A model generated the notes under the pieces. That model was not told where the DNA came from. It did not search any database and saw only the letters and a program-made list of their open reading frames with translations. From assembly GCA_965213855.1 (NCBI GenBank), contig CBDCAA010000011.1, forward strand, positions 744,001 to 808,000: 64,000 nucleotides of DNA, read 5' to 3'. Numbering within the stretch: the stretch's first letter is position 1; each line of letters begins with the position of its first letter. Shown one piece after another: positions 1 to 8,111 of this stretch. The stretch comes from JBBROS01 sp965213855. Its GTDB lineage: Bacteria > Pseudomonadota > Alphaproteobacteria > Acetobacterales > Acetobacteraceae. Position numbers and translations under genes: made by a program.

Positions 1-1097
1 TCGAACTGTTCCACGGCCCTACCTTGGCGTTCAAGGACATGGCGATGCAGCTGCTCGGGCGGCTGTTCGACCATGTGTTGGCGCAGCAGGGGCGCCGGGT
101 CACGATTGTCGGCGCGACGTCCGGCGATACCGGCTCGGCCGCGATCGAGGCGTGCCGCGACCGGTCGCAGCTCGATGTCGCGATCCTGTTCCCGCGCGGC
201 CGCACGACGGAGGTGCAGCGCCGGCAGATGACGACGGTGCACAGCCGCAACATCGCCACCATCGCGGTCGACGGCACCTTCGACGACTGCCAGGACCTGG
301 TCAAAGCCATGTTCGCCGATGCGCCATTCCGCGAACAGATGCACTTGTCGGCCGTAAACTCGATCAACTGGGCCCGCGTCGCCGCCCAGATCCCCTACTA
401 CGTCGCCGCCGCCGTCGCCCTCGGCAGCCCCGACCGCGAAGTCGCGTTCAGCGTGCCGACCGGCAACTTCGGCAACGTGCTCGCCGCCTGGGCCGCGCGG
501 CGCATCGGCGTCCCGATCAGCCGCCTGGTCGTCGCCAGCAACCGCAACGACATCCTCGCCCGCTTCCTCGACCATAACGACATGTCGATCCAGGGCGTCG
601 AGCCCAGCCTGTCGCCCAGCATGGACATCCAGGTCAGCAGCAATTTCGAGCGCCTGCTGTTCGAGCTGCTCGACCGTGACCCGGCCGCGACGGCGGCGAC
701 CATGCAGCGCTTCCGCAGTACCGGGGCGATGGGCGTGCCCGATGCCGCATGGCACCGCGCGCGCAGCCTGTTCCACGGTTTCCGCCTCGACGACGCTGGC
801 ACCACCGCCGAGATCCGCCGCCTGCACGCTGCCGGCTACCTGGCGGACCCGCATACCGCGATCGGTATCGCCGCCGCCCGCGCCCTGCCGTGCCCGCACG
901 TGCCCACCATCGCCGCCGCAACCGCGCACCCCGCCAAGTTCCCCGACGCGATGCAGGCCGCGACCGGTGCACGCCCCCCTCTGCCCCCGCACCTGGCCGA
1001 CCTATATGAACGGGACGAACGGTTCACCACGGCGCCCAACGACCTTGCCGCGATCGAGGCCCAGGTCCGCGCCTTCACCTTGAGGAACTCTGCATGA
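1..1097 (+). CDS. thrC: Threonine synthase, 5'-truncated by the window edge
   Basis: PLP enzyme converting O-phosphohomoserine to threonine in the cytoplasm. The window opens inside the gene: the frame is already open from base 3 and reads ELFHGPTLAFKDMAMQ, in which the Lys of AFKDM is the expected Schiff-base lysine. A TTG at 24 lies inside this conserved motif and is not a real start. The glycine/serine phosphate-binding loop follows (GATSGDTGSAA), and later blocks (SVPTGNFGNVLA, HTAIG) match the long (group 2) threonine synthases of proteobacteria. The stop overlaps the next start as ATGA, so it is coupled to the M16 peptidase gene, an adjacency common in alphaproteobacteria. Identity is secure; only the N-terminal part is missing. 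Confidence 0.95.
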   Translation, partial: ELFHGPTLAFKDMAMQLLGRLFDHVLAQQGRRVTIVGATSGDTGSAAIEACRDRSQLDVAILFPRGRTTEVQRRQMTTVHSRNIATIAVDGTFDDCQDLVKAMFADAPFREQMHLSAVNSINWARVAAQIPYYVAAAVALGSPDREVAFSVPTGNFGNVLAAWAARRIGVPISRLVVASNRNDILARFLDHNDMSIQGVEPSLSPSMDIQVSSNFERLLFELLDRDPAATAATMQRFRSTGAMGVPDAAWHRARSLFHGFRLDDAGTTAEIRRLHAAGYLADPHTAIGIAAARALPCPHVPTIAAATAHPAKFPDAMQAATGARPPLPPHLADLYERDERFTTAPNDLAAIEAQVRAFTLRNSA

Positions 1098-2380
1098 CCG
1101 ATCCAGCCAGCCCGATCGGCGACGCCGTCCAGGTCACCCGGCTGCCGTCCGGCCTGCTCGTCGTCACCGAGACCATGGACCGGGTCGAGACCGTCTCGTT
1201 CGGCGCCTACGTCGCGAGCGGCACCCGCAACGAGACCGAGGCCGAGAACGGCGCCTCCCACTTCCTCGAGCACATGGCGTTCAAGGGCACGCAGCGCCGC
1301 ACCGCGGCCGAGATCGCCGAGGAGGTCGAGAACGTCGGCGGCCACATCAACGCCTACACCGCCCGCGAACAGACCGCCTATTATGTGAAGCTGCTCAAGG
1401 AAGACCTGGCACTCGGCGCCGACATCATCGGCGACATCCTCACCCACAGCACCTTCGCCCCGGACGAGCTGGAGCGCGAGCGCGGCGTGATCCTGCAGGA
1501 GATCGGCCAGGCCAACGACACGCCCGACGACATCATCTTCGACCATTTCCAGGAAACCGCGTTCCCGTCCCAACCGATGGGCCGCCCGACCCTCGGCACC
1601 GAGGACGGCATCAAGGCGATGGAGCGGAGCGCCCTGGTCGGCTACATGCACAACCACTACGCCGCCCGGAACGTCGTCGTCGCGGCCGCCGGCAATTTGC
1701 AGCACGGCACCGTCGTGGACCTCGTGCGGCAGCACTTCCAGGACCTGCCGGTCGACGCGCCGCCCGCCCACGCGCCGAGCCGCTATGCCGGGGGCGAGTT
1801 CCGCGAGGCGCGGGATCTCGACCAGGTCCACATCGTGCTGGGCTTCCCCTCCGTCCCCTACGGCGACCCGGACTACTACCCGGCGCTGCTGCTCAGCACC
1901 CTGCTCGGCGGCGGCATGTCGTCCCGGCTGTTCCAGGAAATCCGCGAGAAGCGCGGCCTGGTCTATTCCATCTACTCGTTCACGGCGCCCTTCATGGACG
2001 CCGGGCTTTTCGGCATCTATGCCGGCACTGGCGAGGACGAGGCGAAAGAGCTGGTCCCCGTCACCTTGCAGGAACTGCGCAAGGTGCAGACCGGGATCGG
2101 CGCCGGCGAGTTGCACCGCGCCCGCGCCCAGGTGAAGGCCAGCCTACTGATGTCGCTCGAGAGCACCGGCAGCCGCTGCGAGCAGCTCGCGCGCCAGTTG
2201 CAGGTGTTCGGCCGCCTGATCCCGACCGCCGAGACGGTGGCCAAGATCAACGCGGTCACGATCGAGGACGTGCAGCGCGCCGCCCGCCGCATCTTTCGCG
2301 CGGCGCCCACCCTCGCTTCGCTCGGCCCGGCCGACAACATCCCCGGCCTATCCGCGATCGTCGACCGGCTCGCCGCATGA
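1094..2380 (+). CDS. M16 family zinc peptidase (processing-peptidase-like)
   Basis: A 428-residue metallopeptidase of the insulinase/mitochondrial processing peptidase family. The inverted zinc motif HxxEH is intact (H56, E59, H60, within SHFLEHMAFKGT), and a glutamate-rich helix follows at about residues 130-140 (LERERGVILQEIGQ), as in active members. The second M16 domain occupies roughly 195-400, with the glycine-rich stretch LLGGGMSSRLFQEIREKRGL. There is no signal peptide, so it is probably cytoplasmic. Its start overlaps the thrC stop and its own stop overlaps the pmbA start (ATGA both times), giving a three-gene operon. The physiological substrate cannot be told from sequence. Confidence 0.93.
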   Translation: MTDPASPIGDAVQVTRLPSGLLVVTETMDRVETVSFGAYVASGTRNETEAENGASHFLEHMAFKGTQRRTAAEIAEEVENVGGHINAYTAREQTAYYVKLLKEDLALGADIIGDILTHSTFAPDELERERGVILQEIGQANDTPDDIIFDHFQETAFPSQPMGRPTLGTEDGIKAMERSALVGYMHNHYAARNVVVAAAGNLQHGTVVDLVRQHFQDLPVDAPPAHAPSRYAGGEFREARDLDQVHIVLGFPSVPYGDPDYYPALLLSTLLGGGMSSRLFQEIREKRGLVYSIYSFTAPFMDAGLFGIYAGTGEDEAKELVPVTLQELRKVQTGIGAGELHRARAQVKASLLMSLESTGSRCEQLARQLQVFGRLIPTAETVAKINAVTIEDVQRAARRIFRAAPTLASLGPADNIPGLSAIVDRLAA

Positions 2381-3705
2381 CCATCGCCCTGATGCAGGAT
2401 CTGGTCGCCCGCGCCCGCGCCGCCGGGGCCGACATGGCCGATGCCGTGCTGGTGTCCGGGACGTCGATCGGCGTGACGCGCCGGCTGGGCACGACGGAGC
2501 AGCTGGAGCGCTCCGAGTCGCAGGATCTCGGCCTGCGCGTCTTCGTCGGCCGCCGCTCCGCCATCGTCTCCTCCACCACGGTCGACCCGGCCGGCTTCGC
2601 CCAACTGGCCGAGCGCGCCGTCGCGATGGCGCGGATTGTGCCTGAAGACCCGTTCGGCGGCCTCGCCGCAGCCGCGCAGGTCTTGCCGGACGACGCCAGC
2701 TTGGACATGGACGACGCGCAGGAGCCGGATGTTGCCGCGCTGATCGCCCGGGCCAGTGCCGCCGAGGAGGCGGCGCTGGCTGTCCCCGGCATCACCAACT
2801 CCGAGGGGGCCGAAGCGGGCTATGGCCGCAATGTCGTCGTGCTCGTGACGTCGGCCGGGTTTGCCGGCACCTACGCCCGGACGAACCACTCCATTTCCGC
2901 CACCGCCCTGGCCGGCGCGGGCACGGCCATGCAGCGCGACTACGACTACTCCAGCGCCGTGCACCTGGCCGACCTCGAAGACCCGGCCGCCCTCGGTCGC
3001 ATTGCCGCCGAAAAGGCGCTCGCCCGCATGAACCCGGCCCGGCCGCGCACCGCGAAGCTCCCGGTCGTCTATGACCCGCGCGTCTCCAGCAGCCTGCTCG
3101 GGCACCTGATGGGCGCCGTCAACGGCAGCGCCATCGCCCGTGGGACCAGCTTCCTGAAGGACAGGCTGGGCCAAAGGATCTTCGCGCCGGGCATCGTCGT
3201 CCGCGACGACCCGCGCCGCCGCCGCGGCCTGCGCAGCCGCCCCTTCGACGGCGAAGGCGTGCCGACAGCGCCCCGCGCCATCGTCGAAGACGGCGTGCTC
3301 ACCACCTGGCTGCTGGATAGCCGCACCGCCCGGCAGCTCGGTATGGTCACCACCGGACACGCCGCCCGCGGCACCGGCAGTCCGCCCAGCCCCTCGCCCA
3401 GCAATCTCTGGCTCGAACCCGGCACCATGACACCGGCCGAGCTGATGGCCGATATCAAGGAGGGCCTCTACATCACCGAGATGATGGGATCGGCCATCAA
3501 CGGCCTGACCGGCGACTACAGCCGCGGTGCCAGCGGCTTCATGATCCGCGACGGCGCCATCGCCGAGCCCGTGGCCGAGATCACCGTTGCCGGCGCGCTG
3601 CCCGATATGTTCATGGCGATGGTGCCCGCCAACGATCTCCGCTTCCGCCGCGGCACCGACGCTCCCACGATCCGCATCGACGGCATGACCCTCGCCGGCG
3701 CCTGA
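2377..3705 (+). CDS. pmbA: TldE/PmbA family metalloprotease subunit
   Basis: A 442-residue member of the TldD/PmbA (modulator of DNA gyrase) family. In enterobacteria TldD and TldE form a heterodimeric protease that matures microcin B17 and degrades CcdA; TldE/PmbA lacks the metal site that sits in TldD. The N-terminal half contains the typical GVTRRLGTTEQLERSESQDLGLRVFVG region. The C-terminal half has the glycine-rich GLTGDYSRGASGFMIRDG block and the terminal NDLRFRRGTDAPTIRIDGM block. No tldD is visible here. The start is fixed by the ATGA overlap with the M16 gene. Confidence 0.9.
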   Translation: MTIALMQDLVARARAAGADMADAVLVSGTSIGVTRRLGTTEQLERSESQDLGLRVFVGRRSAIVSSTTVDPAGFAQLAERAVAMARIVPEDPFGGLAAAAQVLPDDASLDMDDAQEPDVAALIARASAAEEAALAVPGITNSEGAEAGYGRNVVVLVTSAGFAGTYARTNHSISATALAGAGTAMQRDYDYSSAVHLADLEDPAALGRIAAEKALARMNPARPRTAKLPVVYDPRVSSSLLGHLMGAVNGSAIARGTSFLKDRLGQRIFAPGIVVRDDPRRRRGLRSRPFDGEGVPTAPRAIVEDGVLTTWLLDSRTARQLGMVTTGHAARGTGSPPSPSPSNLWLEPGTMTPAELMADIKEGLYITEMMGSAINGLTGDYSRGASGFMIRDGAIAEPVAEITVAGALPDMFMAMVPANDLRFRRGTDAPTIRIDGMTLAGA

Positions 3706-3852
3706 CTGCGGGATTGGTCACCAGCAACGCCGTTCCCACCCGCACCGGCTGCATGGAGCTAAAGAAAAATACACACGAAATTGTATCAATCGTTAATGCG
3801 TTGATTTCGATCCCGTGCCTATGCTGCGCCTGCGAAAACGCGGAGCGCAGTT

Positions 3853-5124
3853 ATGGTGCAGACCTCACGACGCATGATGCTCGGTGGGCTGGCGGCTTTA
3901 GCCGGTGGGGCCCGGGCACAGGCGCAGTCTTCCGCGGCGCCGATCCGCATCGGCCTGATTTCCGCCTTGACCGGCGCGCAGGAGGTTCGCGGCCGGCCTA
4001 TCCTTGACGGCGCGCAAATCGCCGCCGACCAGATCAACGCCGCCGGCGGGGTGCTCGGCCGGCCGCTGCTGATTGTTCCCGGCGACGCCCATGCGGACCC
4101 GGCGACCGCCGTCCGCTGGACCCACCAGTTCGCCAAGGACGGTATCAACCTCCTGGCCGGCTGCGTCACCAGCGAGCTCGCACTCGCCGTCAGTCCGGAG
4201 CTGCAGCCCGCCAACGCGGTCCTGATCACCTGCTCCGCGCAGACCGACAAGCTGACCCACGAGGCCTTCGTGCCGAACTTCTTCCGCGTTACCGACCAGA
4301 CCTACATGCGCAACCGCGCCCAAGCCCGCCTGATGACCGAGCGCTATCCCAACGTGGCCAGCTGGGGCGCGATTCTGCCCGACAACGAGTACGGCCGCTC
4401 GTCTTGGGCAGCCTTCCACGACGGCCTGATGGAGGCCAGCGCCGGCGGCAACGGCCCGGCGATCGCCCAGCCCATCCTGGCCCGCTTTGGCGAGACGGAC
4501 TTTACCGCCCAGATTGCCGCGCTAAAGCAGAACGCCTCCGAAGCGCTGTTCATCGCGGTCAACGGCGACGACGCGCTCGACTTCTATGGCCAGGCACAAG
4601 ACGCCGGGCTGTTCGACACGGTCAAGGTCCTAGCCGACTCGGTCAACGAGTTCCTAGTTCCCGAACGACTCGGGGCCGCAACGCCCGAGCATCTCTGGCT
4701 GGCCATGGGCTGGTATTATGGCGGCTACGGCGCCATCCCGATGTGTCGTGAGCTGTATGACGACTACGTCCACCGGACCGGGAATGGTCTGCCGCTCGGC
4801 TTTGTCAATGCCGGGCACTCGGCCATCTACGCCTATGCCGCCGCCATCCGAAAGGCCGGCACCACCACGACCCGGGAGGTGGTGCACGCCCTGGAAGGAC
4901 TGACGGTCGAGACCGCGAAAGGACCGGTCCGCTTCCGCCCTGAAGACCATCAGGCCGTTTGCGACGTGAACTTCATCCGCATCAAGTCGTCCCCGCAATC
5001 GCTGACCATGGACATCAACGACGGCGCCCGCCCCGACGTCGAAGTCGCCGAATTCGTCCGCTTCAGCGGGTCGGACGTGATCGAACCCCCGCAGCCCGGC
5101 CACCCGATCGCCTATCGCTTCTGA
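3853..5124 (+). CDS. ABC transporter substrate-binding protein (Leu/amide/urea type)
   Basis: A 423-residue type 1 periplasmic binding protein resembling the UrtA/AmiC/LivK group (Peripla_BP_5/6). It starts with a twin-arginine-like signal (TSRRMMLGGLAALAGG, cleavage near ARAQA about residue 23), so it should be exported. The mature protein opens with IRIGLISALTGAQEVRGRPI and continues with NAAGGVLGRPL, both hallmarks of this family. There are no permease or ATPase genes on either side: upstream is pmbA after a 147 bp AT-richer gap, downstream is the rpoH terminator. It therefore either serves a transporter encoded elsewhere or acts as a sensor. The ligand (urea, short amides or branched amino acids) cannot be decided. 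Confidence 0.88.
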   Translation: MVQTSRRMMLGGLAALAGGARAQAQSSAAPIRIGLISALTGAQEVRGRPILDGAQIAADQINAAGGVLGRPLLIVPGDAHADPATAVRWTHQFAKDGINLLAGCVTSELALAVSPELQPANAVLITCSAQTDKLTHEAFVPNFFRVTDQTYMRNRAQARLMTERYPNVASWGAILPDNEYGRSSWAAFHDGLMEASAGGNGPAIAQPILARFGETDFTAQIAALKQNASEALFIAVNGDDALDFYGQAQDAGLFDTVKVLADSVNEFLVPERLGAATPEHLWLAMGWYYGGYGAIPMCRELYDDYVHRTGNGLPLGFVNAGHSAIYAYAAAIRKAGTTTTREVVHALEGLTVETAKGPVRFRPEDHQAVCDVNFIRIKSSPQSLTMDINDGARPDVEVAEFVRFSGSDVIEPPQPGHPIAYRF

Positions 5125-5222
5125 CACGACGCTCGCCGGGTGAACGCCGGTCCACGAGGCAAAGCCTGGTCAATGGATGGCGGGCCGAAGCGCGCCGCAA
5201 CGCCAAGACCACGCACCGAACG

Positions 5223-5260
5223 AAAAAGGCCGCCCCCGGGTCACCCCGGAGACGGCCTTT
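5223..5260 (-). terminator. Rho-independent terminator of rpoH
   Basis: On the minus strand, 22 bp past the rpoH stop, a 7-bp stem AAGGCCG/CGGCCTT (5253-5259 with 5226-5232) encloses a second stem CCGGG/CCCGG and is followed by a run of five T. The plus-strand side ends in TTT, so it may also stop read-through from the binding-protein gene ending at 5124. Confidence 0.85.
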
Positions 5261-5282
5261 CCTTCGAAACCCTGCGCCTGCT

Positions 5283-6173
5283 TCAGGCCGCGATCGCGAC
5301 CGCCTGCCTGCGTTCCGCGATCTGCAGCTTCATCGCCTTCTGCAGCTTCTCGAACGCGCGCACCTCGATCTGACGCACCCGCTCGCGCGAGATGTTATAC
5401 TGCTGGCTGAGATCCTCCAGCGTCGTCGGGTTATCCTTCAGCCGCCGCTCGATCAGGATGTGACGCTCCCGCTCGTTGAGCGTCTTCAAGGCACCTGACA
5501 GCAACGCCTTGCGGCCGGACATCTCCTGCTGGTCGGCCAGCACCGTCTCTTGGCTCTCGCCATCATCGACCAGCCAGTCCTGCCACTCGCCTTCGCTGTC
5601 GGCGCGGACCGGTGCGTTCAGGCTGTTGTCCGGCGCCGCCAACCGGCGGTTCATGCTGACCACGTCCTGCTCGGGCACGTCGAGCATACGGGCGATCTTC
5701 GCCACCTGCTCCGGCTGCAGGTCGCCGTCCTCGATCGCCTGCATCTGGCCCTTCAGCCGGCGCAGGTTGAAGAACAGCTTCTTCTGTGCGGCCGTGGTGC
5801 CCATCTTCACGAGAGACCAGCTGTGCAGGATGTATTCCTGGATCGCTGCCCGGATCCACCACATCGCATAGGTCGCCAGCCGGAAGCCGCGGTCCGGGTC
5901 GAACCGCTTGACCGCCTGCATCATGCCGACGTTGCCTTCGCTGATCAGCTCGCCGACCGGCAGCCCGTAGCCGCGATAACCCATCGCGATCTTGGCAACC
6001 AGGCGCAGGTGCGACGTGACCAGCTTATGGGCCGCCGCCTGATCCTCGCTGTCGCGCCATTGGCGGGACAACGCCAGCTCCTCGTCGGGCGCCAGCATCG
6101 GGAATTTACGGATTTCTTGCAGATAGCGGGAAAGATTGCCCTCTGGGGCGACATTAACGATTGAAGCAGCCAT
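5283..6173 (-). CDS. rpoH: RNA polymerase heat-shock sigma factor RpoH (sigma 32)
   Basis: A 296-residue group 3 sigma factor directing heat-shock transcription. Region 2 occupies about 45-115 (SHLRLVAKIAMGYRGYGLP, LISEGNVGMMQAVKRFDPDRG, YAMWWIRAAIQEYIL). The RpoH box that separates sigma 32 from other sigmas reads QKKLFFNLR at 130-138. Region 4 with its helix-turn-helix lies near 235-285 (LEDLSQQYNISRERVRQIE). Length is normal. It lies downstream of an rluD-type gene as in many alphaproteobacteria, but has its own promoter just after the rluD stop and a leader of about 180 nt, and ends at a clear terminator. Paralogous rpoH genes are common in alphaproteobacteria; this window shows one. Confidence 0.96.
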   Translation of the reverse strand: MAASIVNVAPEGNLSRYLQEIRKFPMLAPDEELALSRQWRDSEDQAAAHKLVTSHLRLVAKIAMGYRGYGLPVGELISEGNVGMMQAVKRFDPDRGFRLATYAMWWIRAAIQEYILHSWSLVKMGTTAAQKKLFFNLRRLKGQMQAIEDGDLQPEQVAKIARMLDVPEQDVVSMNRRLAAPDNSLNAPVRADSEGEWQDWLVDDGESQETVLADQQEMSGRKALLSGALKTLNERERHILIERRLKDNPTTLEDLSQQYNISRERVRQIEVRAFEKLQKAMKLQIAERRQAVAIAA

Positions 6174-6359
6174 GGTCGGCCCTCACATAAGCATCCGGTG
6201 TCGCTGTCTCTGATGTCCTATACGGCCCATCGGAGCGCTCGGTTGCGGCGAACCCGTCAATTGGGCGCGGGGTGGTCCATCACGTCCCGGAGACTGTCCC
6301 GAAGCGACGCGTCCTCGGACTGGATTACGGCGTCGCACGCCCGCGGCGCCGTGTGGATG

Positions 6360-6388
6360 TTGATACAGGACCCGTGAGGTCCTGTCAA
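6360..6388 (-). promoter_or_regulatory. Sigma-70-type promoter of rpoH
   Basis: On the minus strand TTGACA (6388-6383) and TATCAA (6365-6360) are separated by exactly 17 bp, a near-ideal housekeeping promoter. It starts 14 bp beyond the rluD stop and predicts transcription from about 6353, leaving a leader of roughly 180 nt before the rpoH ATG. The -35 element also reads CTTGAC, the start of alphaproteobacterial sigma-32 promoters, so partial autoregulation is possible. Confidence 0.75.
6365..6385. repeat. Perfect inverted repeat filling the rpoH promoter spacer
   Basis: ACAGGACC and GGTCCTGT are perfect 8-bp arms separated by 5 bp. They sit between, and slightly overlap, the -35 and -10 hexamers of the rpoH promoter. 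The symmetry and placement suggest an operator for a dimeric regulator; a hairpin role is unlikely because it lies upstream of the predicted transcript. Confidence 0.7.
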
Positions 6389-6401
6389 GGATTTGCTGCA
6401 A

Positions 6402-7355
6402 CTACGGCGGTTGCATGCCGTCCAGCGCAGCGAGTAGCGTCGCCATGTCGGCGGGCATAAGCGTTTGGAACATCATCGGCGCTCCAGTTGTCGGGTGGGC
6501 AAACCCCAGCCGTTCCGCATGCAACGCCTGCCGCGGGAAGTCCAGCAGGGCGGCACGTACGATGGGCGGGAAGGCTTTGGCCATGGACGGGATACGGCGG
6601 AGGTAGGCCGGATCCCCCACGAGGGGATGGCCGGCACTCGCCAGGTGCACGCGGATTTGATGCGTGCGCCCCGTCGCTAGCTTCAGCCCCAGCAAGCTCG
6701 CCCCCGGCATCCACGCCCGCGTCGTCGTATAGTGCGTCAGCGCCGCCTTTCCGCCGCTCCGCACCACCGCCATCCGCTTCCGCTCGCGCGGATCTCGCCC
6801 GATTGCACCCTCGATCTGCCCCGACGCCGGCGACGGCACGCCCCAGGCCAGGGCCACATACCGCCGGTCGAGGTCCCGTGCCGCGAACGCTGCCGACAGC
6901 CTGGCCAGCGCCAACTCGGTCTTCGCGACCACCATCACGCCCGACGTGTCCTTGTCCAGCCGATGCACGATCCCGGGCCGCCGCTCCCCGCCGATCCCTG
7001 GCAGGCTGTCGCCACAATGGGCCAGCAACGCATTCACCAATGTCCCGTCCTCGTTGCCCGGCGCCGGGTGCACAACCAGCCCGGCCGGTTTGTCGAGCAC
7101 GATCAGGTCCGCATCCTCATGCAGGATCGTGAACGGGATCACCTGCGGCTCCGGTCGCGCCGGCCCCGCCGCCGGCGGCTGCATCGTGTACCGCATGCCC
7201 GGGCGCACCGGCTCGGACGGGTTGCGCAGCGCCGACCCGTCGGCCATCACCGCACCTGCGACGATCAGGGACTTGACGCGCGTGCGCGACATCGCGCCGA
7301 TGGCGTCGGCCAGGAACCGGTCGGCCCGCAGCCCGGCATGGTCGGCGCCGGCCAC
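6402..7355 (-). CDS. rluD: RluA/RluD family 23S rRNA pseudouridine synthase
   Basis: A 317-residue pseudouridine synthase that isomerises uridines in ribosomal RNA. An N-terminal S4-like RNA-binding domain covers about 1-60 (LRADRFLADAIGAMSRTRVKSLI). The catalytic domain carries the family motif HRLDKDTSG at 131-139 with the nucleophilic Asp at 134. TGRTHQIRVHLASAGHPLVGD near 245-265 is also diagnostic. Start is a GTG at 7355 without a strong ribosome site. It diverges from the small membrane-protein gene at 7410 and precedes rpoH. The exact target uridines (RluD versus RluC type) are inferred from the domain layout. Confidence 0.9.
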   Translation of the reverse strand: MAGADHAGLRADRFLADAIGAMSRTRVKSLIVAGAVMADGSALRNPSEPVRPGMRYTMQPPAAGPARPEPQVIPFTILHEDADLIVLDKPAGLVVHPAPGNEDGTLVNALLAHCGDSLPGIGGERRPGIVHRLDKDTSGVMVVAKTELALARLSAAFAARDLDRRYVALAWGVPSPASGQIEGAIGRDPRERKRMAVVRSGGKAALTHYTTTRAWMPGASLLGLKLATGRTHQIRVHLASAGHPLVGDPAYLRRIPSMAKAFPPIVRAALLDFPRQALHAERLGFAHPTTGAPMMFQTLMPADMATLLAALDGMQPP

Positions 7356-7409
7356 GATATCGAAGGGCGCCGGCAGATCGGGCAGGGCAGGGGGCGGGGA
7401 GGAGATGGC

Positions 7410-7682
7410 GTGCTGGCCTTGAAAGCGTTGGTGATCGGCATGGGCGTCCTGATCGTCGCCGGGGTCGCGGTGATCGGTGTGACGCTCGTCAGCCGTATGT
7501 CGCCCGCCGTGGGCCCGATTGCCAGTGTGCTGCTGGACGAACCACCCGGCACCCGCATCGTCGCCAGCACGATCGCGCCCGACCGCCTGGCCGTGACGCT
7601 ACAGGGCGGCGGCGCCGACCGCGTCGTTCTCATCGACACCAAGGCGGGCCGCGTCCTCGGCCACATCGGCCTGGCGCCCTGA
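7410..7682 (+). CDS. Small single-span membrane protein (DUF6476-like)
   Basis: A 90-residue protein starting at a GTG preceded at good spacing by GGGGAGGAG (7397-7404). It has a short positively charged N-terminus, one hydrophobic helix at about 6-29 (LVIGMGVLIVAGVAVIGVTLV), and a soluble tail of about 60 residues. I recall a similar small protein (DUF6476) next to rluD/rpoH in other alphaproteobacteria, but that family match is from memory and needs a search. The stop overlaps the next start as TGATG, so it is coupled to the DUF2256 gene. No function is known. Confidence 0.7.
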   Translation: MLALKALVIGMGVLIVAGVAVIGVTLVSRMSPAVGPIASVLLDEPPGTRIVASTIAPDRLAVTLQGGGADRVVLIDTKAGRVLGHIGLAP

Positions 7683-7855
7683 TGGCGCACAAGAAACCGC
7701 ATCTGCCGCAAAAGACCTGCGCCGCCTGCACCCGCCCGTTCACCTGGCGCAAGAAGTGGGCCGCCACCTGGGACGACGTCCGCTACTGCTCCGACGCGTG
7801 CCGCACCGGCAAACGCGCCGCCGCCCGCAGCACGACCGGCCATAACAAGGCTTGA
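7682..7855 (+). CDS. DUF2256 family small zinc-finger-like protein
   Basis: A 57-residue basic protein matching DUF2256. The family core is visible: KTCAACTRPFTWRKKWA at 11-27, then RYCSDACR at 34-41, giving two CxxC-type cysteine pairs (C13, C16, C36, C40) likely to bind zinc. It is translationally coupled to the preceding small membrane protein (TGATG). The function is unknown; related proteins often sit near photolyase or cryptochrome genes elsewhere, but none is seen here. Confidence 0.85.
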   Translation: MAHKKPHLPQKTCAACTRPFTWRKKWAATWDDVRYCSDACRTGKRAAARSTTGHNKA

Positions 7856-7897
7856 AACCCGCCCCGTAACCGCCTATCCACCCGCCTCCGGCCCGAT

Positions 7898-7973
7898 GTC
7901 CCGTTCGTCTAGAGGCCTAGGACACCGCCCTCTCACGGCGGTAACACGAGTTCGAATCTCGTACGGGACGCCA
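7898..7973 (+). tRNA. tRNA-Glu (anticodon CTC)
   Basis: A complete cloverleaf can be drawn. The acceptor stem is GTCCCGT/ACGGGAC (7898-7904 with 7963-7969), the anticodon stem is CCGCC/GGCGG (7925-7929 with 7937-7941) and the loop is CTCTCAC with anticodon CTC at 7932-7934. The T-loop is TTCGAAT. The CCA end is encoded (7971-7973). No integrase or duplicated 3' end is seen nearby. Confidence 0.96.
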
Positions 7974-8111
7974 CGACGATCCGTTGCCGGCATCGTTCGC
8001 TCTCTGCCGGTTGCCGTCTTCCGCCGCCGTCCGTCGACAATCGCCCCTGAACGATCGGGCGTGGCGGCATGCTGAAAACCGCGGCATCGTCCCGATCGAG
8101 ACGTGGGGTGT

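Noticed and set aside
7898..7973. tRNA-Glu as an integration site for a mobile element
   Set aside because: No integrase gene, no repeat of the tRNA 3' end and no shift in base composition on either side.
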